A DNA stretch of 64,000 bases from Acinetobacter pollinis (GTDB taxonomy: Bacteria > Pseudomonadota > Gammaproteobacteria > Pseudomonadales > Moraxellaceae). Position numbers and translations under genes: made by a program. Numbering within the stretch: position 1 is the stretch's first letter; every line of letters starts with the position of its first letter. The stretch lies in assembly GCF_015627175.1 (NCBI RefSeq), contig NZ_VTDQ01000008.1, positions 1 through 64,000 of the forward strand, in the 5' to 3' direction. This document shows, one piece after another, positions 1 through 9,402 of this stretch. The notes under the pieces are model-generated. The model was given only the letters and a program-made list of their open reading frames with translations. It had not been told where the DNA came from and ran no database searches.

Positions 1-1140
1 TTATTAACCTATGAAGTACTTAGTGCATTTTTCTTAGAAGCAGGATTCTTAGGAATTATGCTATTTGGTTGGGGGCGTGTAAGTAAAAAAGCACACTTCT
101 TTGCTACCTTAATGGTGGCAATTGGAACATGTATTTCCATGTTTTGGATTTTGTCATCGAATAGTTGGATGCAAACGCCACAAGGTTTTGCTATAGAAAA
201 TGGCATTATTGTGCCTACAGACTGGTTTGCGATTGTTTTTAATCCATCATTTCCTTATCGCTTTGCACATATGGCAACGGCTGCATTTTTAGTGTCTTCT
301 TTACTTGTTGTTGGTGTAGCTGCATGGCATTTGCTTAAAGGGCGTCGAGATGAGTTGGTTAAGAAGTCTTTTTCACTAGGACTGTGGATGGTGTTAGTCA
401 CCTCTATAGGTCAAGTATTTATTGGCGATCAGCATGGTTTAAATACCCTTAAATATCAACCTGCAAAAATTGCAGCAGTTGAGGGGCATTGGCACACAAA
501 TCATGACGAAGGTATGCCTTTACTTCTGTTTGCAATTCCAGATATGCAAAGTGAATCAAATAAGTTTGAAGTAGGTATTCCGAATTTAGGTAGCTTGATT
601 TTGACACATAGCCTAGATGGTACTGTCAAAGGCTTAAAAGAATATCAACCACAAGATCGTCCAAATACACTTATTGTATTTTGGAGCTTTAGGGTGATGG
701 TAGGCTTAGGAATGCTTATGGTTGCATTGTCACTCATAGCACTTTGGCTTAGAAAAAAACAAAGACTGTATACATCACATTGGTTTCATCGATTCGCTAC
801 AGTAATGGGACCAACGGGATATATCGCTTTACTTGCAGGTTGGGTTACGACTGAAGTGGGTCGTCAACCGTGGGTTGTCTATGGCGTTATACGTACTCAA
901 GATGGTTTGTCTCATACAGTGTCTGCAGATCAGGTTGGAATTACACTTATTATTTTTGTTCTGGTCTATGCCGTAGTTTTTGGTAGTGGTATTTACTATA
1001 TGTTGAAAGTCATTAGAAAAGGTCCTGAGATTGTATATTCAGACTTATCTGAGCCAGTGGGTCATGGGCATTTTAAAACACCAATGCGACCATTGAGTGC
1101 AGTGGATGATGATTTAGATACAACGAAGAAAGGAGAATAA
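1..1140 (+). CDS. cioA: Cytochrome bd-type quinol oxidase subunit I (CioA/CydA), 5' end missing
   Basis: This is the heme-bearing subunit of a bd-type quinol oxidase, an inner-membrane terminal oxidase that reduces O2 with electrons from quinol. The reading frame is open from base 1, so the N-terminus lies outside the window; 379 residues are visible. The signature GRQPWVVYG near the C-terminus and the hydrophobic segments identify the family. The periplasmic Q-loop (after GDQHGLNTLKYQPAK) is short, which fits the cyanide-insensitive CioA branch rather than the long-loop E. coli CydA type. The stop codon overlaps the cioB start by one base, so the two are translationally coupled. Confidence 0.93.
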   Translation, partial: LLTYEVLSAFFLEAGFLGIMLFGWGRVSKKAHFFATLMVAIGTCISMFWILSSNSWMQTPQGFAIENGIIVPTDWFAIVFNPSFPYRFAHMATAAFLVSSLLVVGVAAWHLLKGRRDELVKKSFSLGLWMVLVTSIGQVFIGDQHGLNTLKYQPAKIAAVEGHWHTNHDEGMPLLLFAIPDMQSESNKFEVGIPNLGSLILTHSLDGTVKGLKEYQPQDRPNTLIVFWSFRVMVGLGMLMVALSLIALWLRKKQRLYTSHWFHRFATVMGPTGYIALLAGWVTTEVGRQPWVVYGVIRTQDGLSHTVSADQVGITLIIFVLVYAVVFGSGIYYMLKVIRKGPEIVYSDLSEPVGHGHFKTPMRPLSAVDDDLDTTKKGE

Positions 1141-2147
1141 TGATGTTTGATCTTTCTTTAATTTGGGTTGTCATTATTGCCTTTGGTGTATTTACTTATG
1201 TTGTACTTGATGGTTTTGATTTGGGAATAGGCATTTTATTTCCTTTTATTAAAGATCATCAAGAACGTGATGTCATGATGAATACTGTTGCTCCAGTATG
1301 GGATGGTAATGAGACATGGATGGTTTTAGGTGGTGCGGGGTTATATGCTGCATTTCCATTGGTGTACTCCACAGTATTATCTGCACTATATATGCCTATT
1401 ATTCTTATGGTCATTGCACTGATTTTTAGAGGCGTTGCATTTGAATTCCGCTTTAAAGCACATAGAACTAAATACTTGTGGGATATTGCATTTATTTGGG
1501 GTTCAATTTTTGCTAGTTTCCTTCAAGGGGTAATTTTAGGAGCATATATACAAGGTATTCGAACTGAACATGGTGTGTTTGCTGGAAATGCTTTAGATTG
1601 GGTTACACCATTTTCTCTATTTACCGGTGTTGGGGTCGTCGTCATGTATGCTGCTTTAGGCTGTGCTTGGTTAATTTTAAAGACTGAAGCCAGTTTACAG
1701 CAGATAATGTATTCGCTTATGCCTAAACTAACATGGGCATTACTGTTTATATTTTTGGCAGTTAGTGTATATACGCCATTACAACATGCCGCAATAGCCA
1801 CACGTTGGTTTGCGATACCTAATATTTGGTATTTAAGTCCTATACCAATTTTGGTACTGCTTTGTAGCTATTTAATTCTTAAAGCATGTAAAGGCGAGCA
1901 TGATAAAAAACCATTTATTTATACCTTAGGTTTAGTCTTTCTTGCTTTTATTGGATTTATGGTGAGCTTATATCCATATATTATTCCGCCGTCAATTACA
2001 ATTTGGGAAGCAGCTTCTCCACGTTCTAGTCAGTTATTTGCTTTGGTTGGGGCAGTTATCCTTATTCCTATTATTATGATCTATACCGCAATGTCTTATT
2101 GGGTGTTTAAAGATAAAGTGAGAGTAGGAGATGAGGGATACCATTAA
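1140..2147 (+). CDS. cioB: Cytochrome bd-type quinol oxidase subunit II (CioB/CydB)
   Basis: This is the second membrane subunit of the bd oxidase; it pairs with CioA in the inner membrane. The 335 residues are strongly hydrophobic with about eight membrane segments. The N-terminal VVLDGFDLGIG and WDGNETWMVLGGAGLYAAFP blocks are hallmark CydB motifs. The ATG at 1140 overlaps the cioA TAA by one base; a second ATG follows at 1143. A 40-codon gene follows after 10 bases, completing a three-gene operon. Confidence 0.94.
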   Translation: MMFDLSLIWVVIIAFGVFTYVVLDGFDLGIGILFPFIKDHQERDVMMNTVAPVWDGNETWMVLGGAGLYAAFPLVYSTVLSALYMPIILMVIALIFRGVAFEFRFKAHRTKYLWDIAFIWGSIFASFLQGVILGAYIQGIRTEHGVFAGNALDWVTPFSLFTGVGVVVMYAALGCAWLILKTEASLQQIMYSLMPKLTWALLFIFLAVSVYTPLQHAAIATRWFAIPNIWYLSPIPILVLLCSYLILKACKGEHDKKPFIYTLGLVFLAFIGFMVSLYPYIIPPSITIWEAASPRSSQLFALVGAVILIPIIMIYTAMSYWVFKDKVRVGDEGYH

Positions 2148-2157
2148 GGAGGTTTAT

Positions 2158-2280
2158 ATGAAGAAGTCTTTTAAACATTTTTCATCGACACAATGGTTTA
2201 TTCTATTATGGCTCTTGGGATTCTTTGCCTTAGCTTTAATTGCGGGTATGTTTAAATTACTTTTATATTTTGCGTACTAG
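2158..2280 (+). CDS. Small membrane peptide of the bd oxidase operon (DUF2474-like)
   Basis: This 40-residue ORF begins MKKSFKHFSSTQWF and has one long hydrophobic helix (about residues 13 to 38). A near-perfect ribosome binding site, AAGGAGG, overlaps the cioB stop and sits about 6 bases before the ATG, so translation is well supported despite the length. Small single-helix proteins (CydX, or DUF2474 next to cioAB) stabilise bd oxidases. I infer the same role from position and topology. The family name is my best match and was not checked by search. Confidence 0.82.
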   Translation: MKKSFKHFSSTQWFILLWLLGFFALALIAGMFKLLLYFAY

Positions 2281-2291
2281 CTTATAAGAAA

Positions 2292-2328
2292 TTGATCAAT
2301 CTTGGCGAATATTGTCAGGATTGATCAA
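2292..2328. repeat. 12-bp inverted repeat between the cio and kdp operons
   Basis: TTGATCAATCTT (2292-2303) is matched by AGGATTGATCAA (2317-2328), 11 of 12 bases paired around a 13-base loop. It lies just after the cio operon. There is no T-run after the stem on either strand, so it is either a weak terminator or mRNA 3' end, or a protein-binding palindrome. The function is not resolved. Confidence 0.5.
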
Positions 2329-2331
2329 AAA

Positions 2332-2396
2332 TTTACGTAAATTTTACGCGAAATTATTTTCCTTTATAGAAAATTTACGGGAAGACTTTAGATAAT
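2332..2396 (+). promoter_or_regulatory. Likely KdpE-controlled kdp promoter region
   Basis: TTTACG occurs at 2332-2337 and again at 2343-2348, exactly 11 bases apart on the same face of the helix. A third copy lies at 2374-2379. Tandem direct repeats spaced one turn apart are typical of OmpR/PhoB-family sites and resemble the E. coli KdpE box (TTTATA/TTTACA). A possible -10 element GATAAT sits at 2391-2396 with no good -35, as expected for an activator-dependent promoter. kdpA starts at 2416. Confidence 0.55.
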
Positions 2397-2415
2397 TCAG
2401 ATCACATTTTTGTAA

Positions 2416-4104
2416 ATGGTATCTGACATGTGGGAAGTTCTTTCCGTATTTGTTGTTTCATTATTGTTGGCATATCCTCTAGGCGGATATCTTGCAACGA
2501 TTTTGCAAGATCGACCCATGAAAAGTGACAGTGTATTTAAATGGATTGAGAAACCTATTTATGCGCTGATGGGTGTTAAAAATAATGGAATGAATTGGAG
2601 GCAATACCTATCTGCTTTTCTCTTAAGCAATGTATGTCTGCTTAGTTTTAGTATTATTATTTTAATGACTCAAGCATGGTTACCATTAAATCCAGACCAT
2701 GTTCCAAATATGAGTTGGGACTTAGCACTTCATACTTCTATTTCTTTTTTAACCAATACAGATCAACAGCATTATTCAGGCCAAGCACAATTATCATATT
2801 TTTCACAAATGACGATGATTACGGGCTTACAATTTCTTTCTCCCTTAATTGGTCTAACCCTTGTTGTTGCCGTCTTACGCGCTTTATTTTTACAATCTAA
2901 TCATAACAAAAATGAAAAAACATGGGCTTCAATTAATTTAGGAAATTATTGGCGCGATATTGTTAGAGTGCTATTTAGATTTTTATTACCCATAACTTTT
3001 GCTTTTTCACTTTTACTTAATAGCCAAGGTGTACCTTCGACATTGTCTGCAGGGCCTACTGTTCAAACTATAGAAAATAATTCACAACATATTCCTCTTG
3101 GCCCTGTCGCTGCGATGGTGGCAATCAAACAATTGGGGAGTAATGGTGGTGGTTGGTATGGTCCAAACAGTGCAGCGCCTTTAGAGAACCCAACGCCATT
3201 TTCTAATTGGCTCGAAATGGTCGCAATTTTACTTATTCCACTAGCTGTTATTTTTATGGTGGCAAGGTTCGTACAGCGTAAAAAACTGATGTGGATGATT
3301 TTTGGCAGTATGTTGTTTATGTCGATTATTTCTACAAGTTTGAGTTTATGGACAGAACAATATTCATTACAACCCAATGATGCTTTATTAGAAGGAAAGG
3401 AAGTTCGTTTTGGTGCTGAATCTTCTGCATTGTGGAGTGCATTAACCACACAGGTAAATAATGGCTCTGTAAATATGATGCATGATTCGCAGTCACCTTT
3501 AACAGGATTGATCGAGATGTGTAATATGCTGATTAATGCCATTTGGGGTGGCATTGGATGTGGCTTATTACAGTTTCTTATTTACCTGTTCTTGGCTGTA
3601 TTTATTGCAGGCTTAATGACAGGCAGAACACCTGAAATATTTGGCTATAAAATTGAAACGACAGAAATTAAGTTATTATCTGTGGTTATTTTACTACAGC
3701 CTATCGTCATTCTTATGTTAACAGCAATTGCATTGGCGAACCCAGCACTTACAGGGAATTCAAACCCTGCTTTTCATGCAATTTCACAAGTTTTTTATGA
3801 GTATACCTCTGCTTATGCAAACAATGGTTCGGGTTTTGCGGGACTAGGAAATAATACCGTATGGTGGAATGTATCTGCCAGTATTGCTTTGCTTGCAGGT
3901 CGTTATAGTACCTTAATAGTTCCTTTACTGATTGCTGTAAGCCTTGCATCTAAGCAAAAAGCTCAGGGCAAAGGCACATTAAATATAGAGTCAGTGACCT
4001 TTGCGCTCATGCTTATAGGTATTGTCCTTATTCTTACATTGTTGCAATTTATGCCTGTTTTAGTACTAGGCCCAATTGCAGATTTCCTATCTATTCAAGT
4101 TTAA
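2416..4104 (+). CDS. kdpA: Potassium-transporting ATPase subunit KdpA
   Basis: KdpA is the K+-binding, channel-like subunit of the high-affinity KdpFABC pump in the inner membrane. The protein has 562 residues, normal for the family, with about ten hydrophobic segments. Selectivity-filter-like loops are visible, including TNTDQQHY, QLGSNGGGWYG and YANNGSGFAGLGNNT. The ATG at 2416 is used; an in-frame ATG at 2428 is an alternative, and neither has a clear Shine-Dalgarno. No kdpF reading frame is evident in the 135 bases upstream. kdpB follows after 11 bases. Confidence 0.95.
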   Translation: MVSDMWEVLSVFVVSLLLAYPLGGYLATILQDRPMKSDSVFKWIEKPIYALMGVKNNGMNWRQYLSAFLLSNVCLLSFSIIILMTQAWLPLNPDHVPNMSWDLALHTSISFLTNTDQQHYSGQAQLSYFSQMTMITGLQFLSPLIGLTLVVAVLRALFLQSNHNKNEKTWASINLGNYWRDIVRVLFRFLLPITFAFSLLLNSQGVPSTLSAGPTVQTIENNSQHIPLGPVAAMVAIKQLGSNGGGWYGPNSAAPLENPTPFSNWLEMVAILLIPLAVIFMVARFVQRKKLMWMIFGSMLFMSIISTSLSLWTEQYSLQPNDALLEGKEVRFGAESSALWSALTTQVNNGSVNMMHDSQSPLTGLIEMCNMLINAIWGGIGCGLLQFLIYLFLAVFIAGLMTGRTPEIFGYKIETTEIKLLSVVILLQPIVILMLTAIALANPALTGNSNPAFHAISQVFYEYTSAYANNGSGFAGLGNNTVWWNVSASIALLAGRYSTLIVPLLIAVSLASKQKAQGKGTLNIESVTFALMLIGIVLILTLLQFMPVLVLGPIADFLSIQV

Positions 4105-4115
4105 GAGGCAAAGAT

Positions 4116-6125
4116 ATGAAACATGCGATCAGTTCTAAAGCAAATTTTTTGAATAAAGAGATTGTTCAACATACATTTATTAAATTTTTACCGCAGTACG
4201 CATTTAAAAACCCTGTGATGGCATGTGTATGGCTAGGTACAATTCTTACTATTGGGGCAACAATATTTGGTTATAGCCAACTTGGGTTAGGTATTAGTTT
4301 AAGCTTTATTCTATTTATTACCATTTGGTTTGCAAATTTTGCAGAAGCAATTGCAGAGGCAAAAGGTCGTGGACAAGCATCTTCTTTAAGACAGGCACGT
4401 GAAAATTTATTTGCCTATCGTCTTATCGATGATCAAAGTAAAACTGAAAAAATTGCAGCTCATCTTCTTAAAAAAGATGATGTTGTAATTGTAAAAGCTG
4501 GCGAACTCATTCCTGCCGATGGTGAAATTATAGAAGGTTTTGCGACGATTAATGAGTCAGCAGTGACAGGTGAGTCTGCGCCTGTGCTGCGTGAAGCTGG
4601 TACAGATAAAACGGGTGTGATTGGTGGAACAAAAGTTTTAACGGACCAAATTATTGTCAAAGTGAGTAATGAGGCTGGCAATAGCTTTTTAGACCGAATG
4701 ATTGCACTTGTAGAGGGTTCAAGCCGCCAAAAAACACCCAATGAAATTGCTTTGGGTATCTTACTTAATGTCATGACAATAACGTTTATTGCAGTTGTGG
4801 TCACACTCCCTTTTATTGGATCAATCGTTCATATTCAAATAAATATTGTACTTTTGGTTGCGCTTCTTGTCTGTCTTATTCCAACTACAATTGGTGGTTT
4901 ACTTCCTGCAATTGGTATTGCAGGGATGAATAGGGCACTCAAAGTAAATGTTTTAGCCAAATCGGGTAAGGCTGTAGAAGTAGCAGGCGATGTAGATGTA
5001 CTACTGTTAGATAAAACGGGAACAATTACCTATGGTGATCGTCAAGCAACTGCATTTTATCCACTGACTGGAGTTGCCTCATCGCTTTTAAGACAAGCAG
5101 CGATGAGTAGTTCTTTTGCCGACCCAACACCTGAAGGAAAGTCAATTGTGAAACTTGCCCAATCTTTGGGAGAAACGCTTGAGTCTGCCTCAGATGCTGT
5201 ATTTATTCCATTTAGTGCAGCTACACGTATGTCGGGTGTCGATTTGAAAGATGGTACAAACATTCGTAAAGGTTCACTTGATGCAATTTTAAAATTTACA
5301 GCAATGGATATTGCGCAACTGAGTGAATTAAAAATCAAAGTAGATGAAGTTGCATCCAAAGGTGCAACTCCATTGGTCGTGGCATTGAATCAGAGAATAT
5401 TGGGTGTTATCGAATTGTCTGATGTGATTAAAGAAGGCATCAAGGCAAGGTTTGATCTCTTTAGAGAAATGGGTATAAAAACCATAATGGTTACTGGTGA
5501 TAATCCACTTACAGCAGCAGCAATTGCAGCAACGGCTGGTGTAGATGACTATATTGCAGAGGCTAGACCTGAAGATAAATTGGCATGTATTCGAGCAGAG
5601 CAAAAAAAGGGTCATTTGGTTGCAATGGTTGGAGATGGAACAAATGATGCCCCTGCATTAGCACAAGCAGATATTGGCTTGGCAATGAACTCAGGAACAC
5701 AAGCTGCAAAAGAAGCAGGAAATATGGTTGATCTTGACTCAGACCCTACTAAATTATTAGATATTGTTGAAATTGGTAAACAGCAATTGATTACACGAGG
5801 TGCTCTAACCACGTTCTCACTTGCAAATGACGTTTCAAAATATTTTGTTATTTTACCTGCCTTATTTGCTGTGGCTGTACCTCAATTAAATGTACTTAAT
5901 TTTCTCAAGCTTTCTAGCCCAACAAGCGCAGTGTTATCAGCACTTATTTTTAATGCCTTGATTATTCCTGCACTAATTCCACTTGCATTACGTGGTGTTA
6001 AATTTAAACCTGCGAGCGCACTAAGTTTATTACGCCGTAATATGCTGATTTATGGCGTAGGTGGCGTAATTTTACCTTTTATTGTCATAAAAATGATTGA
6101 CTTACTTGTAAGTTGTTTCTTATAG
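4116..6125 (+). CDS. kdpB: Potassium-transporting P-type ATPase subunit KdpB
   Basis: KdpB is the ATP-hydrolysing P-type ATPase subunit that energises K+ uptake through KdpA. The 669 residues carry the TGES actuator motif (about residue 150), the phosphorylation motif DKTGT (about residue 298) and the hinge motif VGDGTNDAPAL. Hydrophobic segments flank these cytoplasmic domains. Length and motif order are complete, so the enzyme should be functional. It sits third-base-close to kdpC in the kdpABCDE operon. Confidence 0.96.
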   Translation: MKHAISSKANFLNKEIVQHTFIKFLPQYAFKNPVMACVWLGTILTIGATIFGYSQLGLGISLSFILFITIWFANFAEAIAEAKGRGQASSLRQARENLFAYRLIDDQSKTEKIAAHLLKKDDVVIVKAGELIPADGEIIEGFATINESAVTGESAPVLREAGTDKTGVIGGTKVLTDQIIVKVSNEAGNSFLDRMIALVEGSSRQKTPNEIALGILLNVMTITFIAVVVTLPFIGSIVHIQINIVLLVALLVCLIPTTIGGLLPAIGIAGMNRALKVNVLAKSGKAVEVAGDVDVLLLDKTGTITYGDRQATAFYPLTGVASSLLRQAAMSSSFADPTPEGKSIVKLAQSLGETLESASDAVFIPFSAATRMSGVDLKDGTNIRKGSLDAILKFTAMDIAQLSELKIKVDEVASKGATPLVVALNQRILGVIELSDVIKEGIKARFDLFREMGIKTIMVTGDNPLTAAAIAATAGVDDYIAEARPEDKLACIRAEQKKGHLVAMVGDGTNDAPALAQADIGLAMNSGTQAAKEAGNMVDLDSDPTKLLDIVEIGKQQLITRGALTTFSLANDVSKYFVILPALFAVAVPQLNVLNFLKLSSPTSAVLSALIFNALIIPALIPLALRGVKFKPASALSLLRRNMLIYGVGGVILPFIVIKMIDLLVSCFL

Positions 6126-6140
6126 AGTTTGGAGAGAAAA

Positions 6141-6752
6141 ATGAATACACATGATATGGCTTTAATCTCTGAAGAGAAACAGCCTGTAATAAGACAAAGT
6201 ATTGGGTTAATGGTTTTAGGGTTTATTGGAACGGGTCTAATTTATTGTGTTTTACAAACAAATATTGCACAACTGATTTTTCCATTTCAGGCCAATGGGA
6301 GTGTTATACAACAGCAGAGTAAAGTAGTTGGTTCGTTGTTAGTTGCTCAAAACTTTCATAACCCTCGTTATTTTCAAGCACGACCGAGTGCAATTAATTA
6401 TGACCCAATGGCAATGGGAGGAAGTAATTTAGCAATAAGTAATCCCGATCTACTTAAACATATTTCTGAACGTAGACAGCAGTTTGCAAAATTCAATGAT
6501 GCCGATTTACAGAGTGTACCTTTAGATATGTTAACTGCTTCAGGAAGTGGAATTGATCCTGAAATTTCTCCTGAAAGTGCAGCGTTACAAATAAGTCGAG
6601 TAGCAAAACAAAGACATATCGCTATTGATGAAATACAGAAACTGGTGAATGCCTATACCTACGACAAGCAATTTGGTTTTTTAGGCATGCCTCGTGTTAA
6701 TGTTTTACAGTTAAATCTTGCACTTGATGCCTTGCAACATAATCATTCATAA
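6141..6752 (+). CDS. kdpC: Potassium-transporting ATPase subunit KdpC
   Basis: KdpC is the single-span accessory subunit that assists KdpB. I chose the ATG at 6141 because GGAGAG lies just upstream; an in-frame TTG at 6129 would add only four residues and would place that site inside the gene. The product has 203 residues. One hydrophobic helix (GLMVLGFIGTGLIYCVL) is followed by a periplasmic domain with the conserved FQARPSA and ASGSGIDPEISPESA motifs. Confidence 0.94.
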   Translation: MNTHDMALISEEKQPVIRQSIGLMVLGFIGTGLIYCVLQTNIAQLIFPFQANGSVIQQQSKVVGSLLVAQNFHNPRYFQARPSAINYDPMAMGGSNLAISNPDLLKHISERRQQFAKFNDADLQSVPLDMLTASGSGIDPEISPESAALQISRVAKQRHIAIDEIQKLVNAYTYDKQFGFLGMPRVNVLQLNLALDALQHNHS

Positions 6753-6775
6753 AGAGCAGACAAGGATGTAGTGTC

Positions 6776-9394
6776 ATGGACATTGATCGTAATGTAAGAG
6801 CAGATGCATGGCTATCTCATAGTCAACGTGATGAGCAAGGTCGCCTTACATTATTTCTTGGCGCTGCTCCGGGTGTTGGTAAGACTTATACAATGTTAAG
6901 TCGTGCTCATGAGTTAATGGCTCAACAAATTCATATTGCTGTAGGAATTGTGGAAACAGAAGTACTTGTGGCAGGATTAAATGTGATACCCAGAAAGAGA
7001 ATTTCATACAATGATTATTTCCTAGAGGAAATGGATTTAGATGAGATTTTACGGGTAAAACCACGGATTGTTTTGGTCGATGAGCTTGCACATACTAATG
7101 TAAAAACAAGTCGACATGAACATCGCTGGCAGGATGTAAATGAACTTTTAGATGCTGGAATTGACGTTTATAGTACGTTGAATATTCAGCATCTGGAAAG
7201 TTTAAATGATGTCATATATAAAATAACGGGTATACGTGTGACAGAGACCGTACCTGACGGTTTCTTTCAACGATTAAAAGACATCCGCTTAGTTGACTTA
7301 CCAATTTCTGAATTATTAGAACGTTTAAAACAAGGCAAGGTTTACATTCCAGAACAAGCACAATATGCATTAAATGGCTTTTTTAAAGCCAATCATTTAA
7401 CAGCATTGCGTGACCTTGCTTTACAGTTTGTTGCTGAAAATGTCGATGTTCGTTATAGAGAAAATGGGCAAATCTTAGGAAAAACGGTTCCTATTCAAAG
7501 TCATCTGATGTTAATCATGTATGATGGTCATGCATCTGAAGACTTGGTAAGAAGAGCACATCGGCTAGTGCAACATTCTAATACAATGTGGAGTGTGGTT
7601 TATATTGGGAGAACCAAAGTAAAAGGTGCTCAATCTTTATTAGTAACAAAAGTTTTAAGTCTAGCAAGACAGCTTGGTGCACAAACACACTATATTTATT
7701 CTGATGATGTTCTTTCTAGTATTCTCAATACAGCATATCACCATGGTATTTCTCAAATACTTCTTGAATATCCAGTATCATGGTCTTTAGTTTCATGGAA
7801 ATATCGAAGGATGGTGCAACAGATTTTATCGAGATCACACCCTTTTGAAGTTACTTTAGTGCAAAATAAACACTCTACAAAAAATACTCAACAGTCTATA
7901 AAAAAGATGATCTTTACTTCAAAAATAACTTTAAAAGAAAGTATTGAAAGTGTCATTATTATTGCTTTAGGGGTACTGTGTGCAAGTATTTTAGATCATT
8001 ATGTGGGTTACAATGATTTAGCAATTATTTTTATTTTAACAGTAATGATGATTGCTGTACGTACACAGATGCTTATGACGATCTTGAGTGTATTTTTATG
8101 TTTTATTCTTTATAACTATTTATTTATTGAACCACGATATACCTTACAGATTAGCGCTCACGAAGGTGTTATTACCATATTTTTATTTTTAGGCTGTGCT
8201 CTTATTGTCGCTAGGTTGGCGAGTCAACTAAAAGAAAAAATAAGTAGTCTAAAAACTGCAAACTCGATTGCGATGCAACTTCAAGATTTAGAACGTAAAC
8301 TTTCAAACTGTTTGAGTCTAAATGATGTGATGAGTATTGCAAAAGATCATCTAGAAAGAAATTTACACGTCGATATTTGGATACGTTTCGGAGATTTCTC
8401 TCAAACAATAGATGTTTTATCTGAAAAAGAAATTATTGCAGCCGATTGGACACAAAAAAATCTTCAGCCGTGTGGTCGTTTTACAAAAACATTAAACCAA
8501 TCTGATTGGTGGTTTACACCTCTTCCTTTACAAAAGGAGAGCGGTGTAATTGGTATAAGATATCATTCGCTAAAGAAAAAACTGAGTTTTGAGGAGCATC
8601 GCCTGATCGATTTAATGATCGAAGATATTATTCAAACTGCTTCACGAATACAGTTGTCGTTACAGTTAGAAGATGCTCGGGTAACCAATGAAACAGAAAA
8701 ACTACGCTCAGCATTATTATCATCTGTATCACATGATTTACGTTCGCCGTTGGCAGCGATGATTGGTGCTGCAGATACGCTTCGTTATTTTGGGAAAGAT
8801 ATATCAGAATCTGAGTATATGGAACTGCTTGATATGATTCATAGTGAAGGGGGACGTTTAGATCGTTATATAAAAAATTTATTAGATATGACGCGATTAG
8901 GGCATGAGGGGTTAACGCTTGCAAGAACAGAAGTGTCCATTGAAAATGTGATTGATTCTGCAGTCAAACGCTTAATTTCTTATCAAGATGATTTAAAGGT
9001 CGAATGCTATATTCCTGCTTCTTTACCTCCAATGAGTATTCATCCTGCTTTAATTGAACAAGCAATTTTTAATGTTTTAGAGAATGCTGCAAAGTTTTCA
9101 CCTGTAAATGTTCCTATTGTAGTCAAAGCCATTACCTTGCAAGATCGAATACTACAAATAGATATAATTGATGAAGGGCCAGGTATACCTGAAGTAGAAA
9201 GAGACGAAATTTTTAGTATGTTTTATACCATGCAACGAGGAGATCGTAATCCGACAGGGACGGGCTTAGGATTAACCATTGTTAAGGGAATTGTAGGTGC
9301 GCATATGGGAAAAATTGAGGCCTTATCTGCATTTGAAACGTATGGGACGCTTGTAAGAATACAACTTCCTTTTCATTTAGAAACGAACCATTAG
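6776..9394 (+). CDS. kdpD: Osmosensitive K+ channel sensor histidine kinase KdpD
   Basis: KdpD senses K+ limitation and phosphorylates KdpE. The 872 residues show the family order: an N-terminal KdpD domain with Walker A GAAPGVGKT (about residues 28-36), a universal-stress-like domain, four membrane segments around residues 390-490, a GAF-like region, a HisKA domain with the phospho-acceptor His in SSVSHDLRSP (about residue 650), and a HATPase domain with NVLENAAKFSP and GTGLGLTIVKG. It begins 23 bases after kdpC and is followed 8 bases later by kdpE. Confidence 0.95.
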   Translation: MDIDRNVRADAWLSHSQRDEQGRLTLFLGAAPGVGKTYTMLSRAHELMAQQIHIAVGIVETEVLVAGLNVIPRKRISYNDYFLEEMDLDEILRVKPRIVLVDELAHTNVKTSRHEHRWQDVNELLDAGIDVYSTLNIQHLESLNDVIYKITGIRVTETVPDGFFQRLKDIRLVDLPISELLERLKQGKVYIPEQAQYALNGFFKANHLTALRDLALQFVAENVDVRYRENGQILGKTVPIQSHLMLIMYDGHASEDLVRRAHRLVQHSNTMWSVVYIGRTKVKGAQSLLVTKVLSLARQLGAQTHYIYSDDVLSSILNTAYHHGISQILLEYPVSWSLVSWKYRRMVQQILSRSHPFEVTLVQNKHSTKNTQQSIKKMIFTSKITLKESIESVIIIALGVLCASILDHYVGYNDLAIIFILTVMMIAVRTQMLMTILSVFLCFILYNYLFIEPRYTLQISAHEGVITIFLFLGCALIVARLASQLKEKISSLKTANSIAMQLQDLERKLSNCLSLNDVMSIAKDHLERNLHVDIWIRFGDFSQTIDVLSEKEIIAADWTQKNLQPCGRFTKTLNQSDWWFTPLPLQKESGVIGIRYHSLKKKLSFEEHRLIDLMIEDIIQTASRIQLSLQLEDARVTNETEKLRSALLSSVSHDLRSPLAAMIGAADTLRYFGKDISESEYMELLDMIHSEGGRLDRYIKNLLDMTRLGHEGLTLARTEVSIENVIDSAVKRLISYQDDLKVECYIPASLPPMSIHPALIEQAIFNVLENAAKFSPVNVPIVVKAITLQDRILQIDIIDEGPGIPEVERDEIFSMFYTMQRGDRNPTGTGLGLTIVKGIVGAHMGKIEALSAFETYGTLVRIQLPFHLETNH

Positions 9395-9402
9395 GAAACA
9401 TT

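Noticed and set aside
3063-3554. 163-codon minus-strand ORF
   Set aside because: It lies entirely within kdpA in antisense and has no family features.
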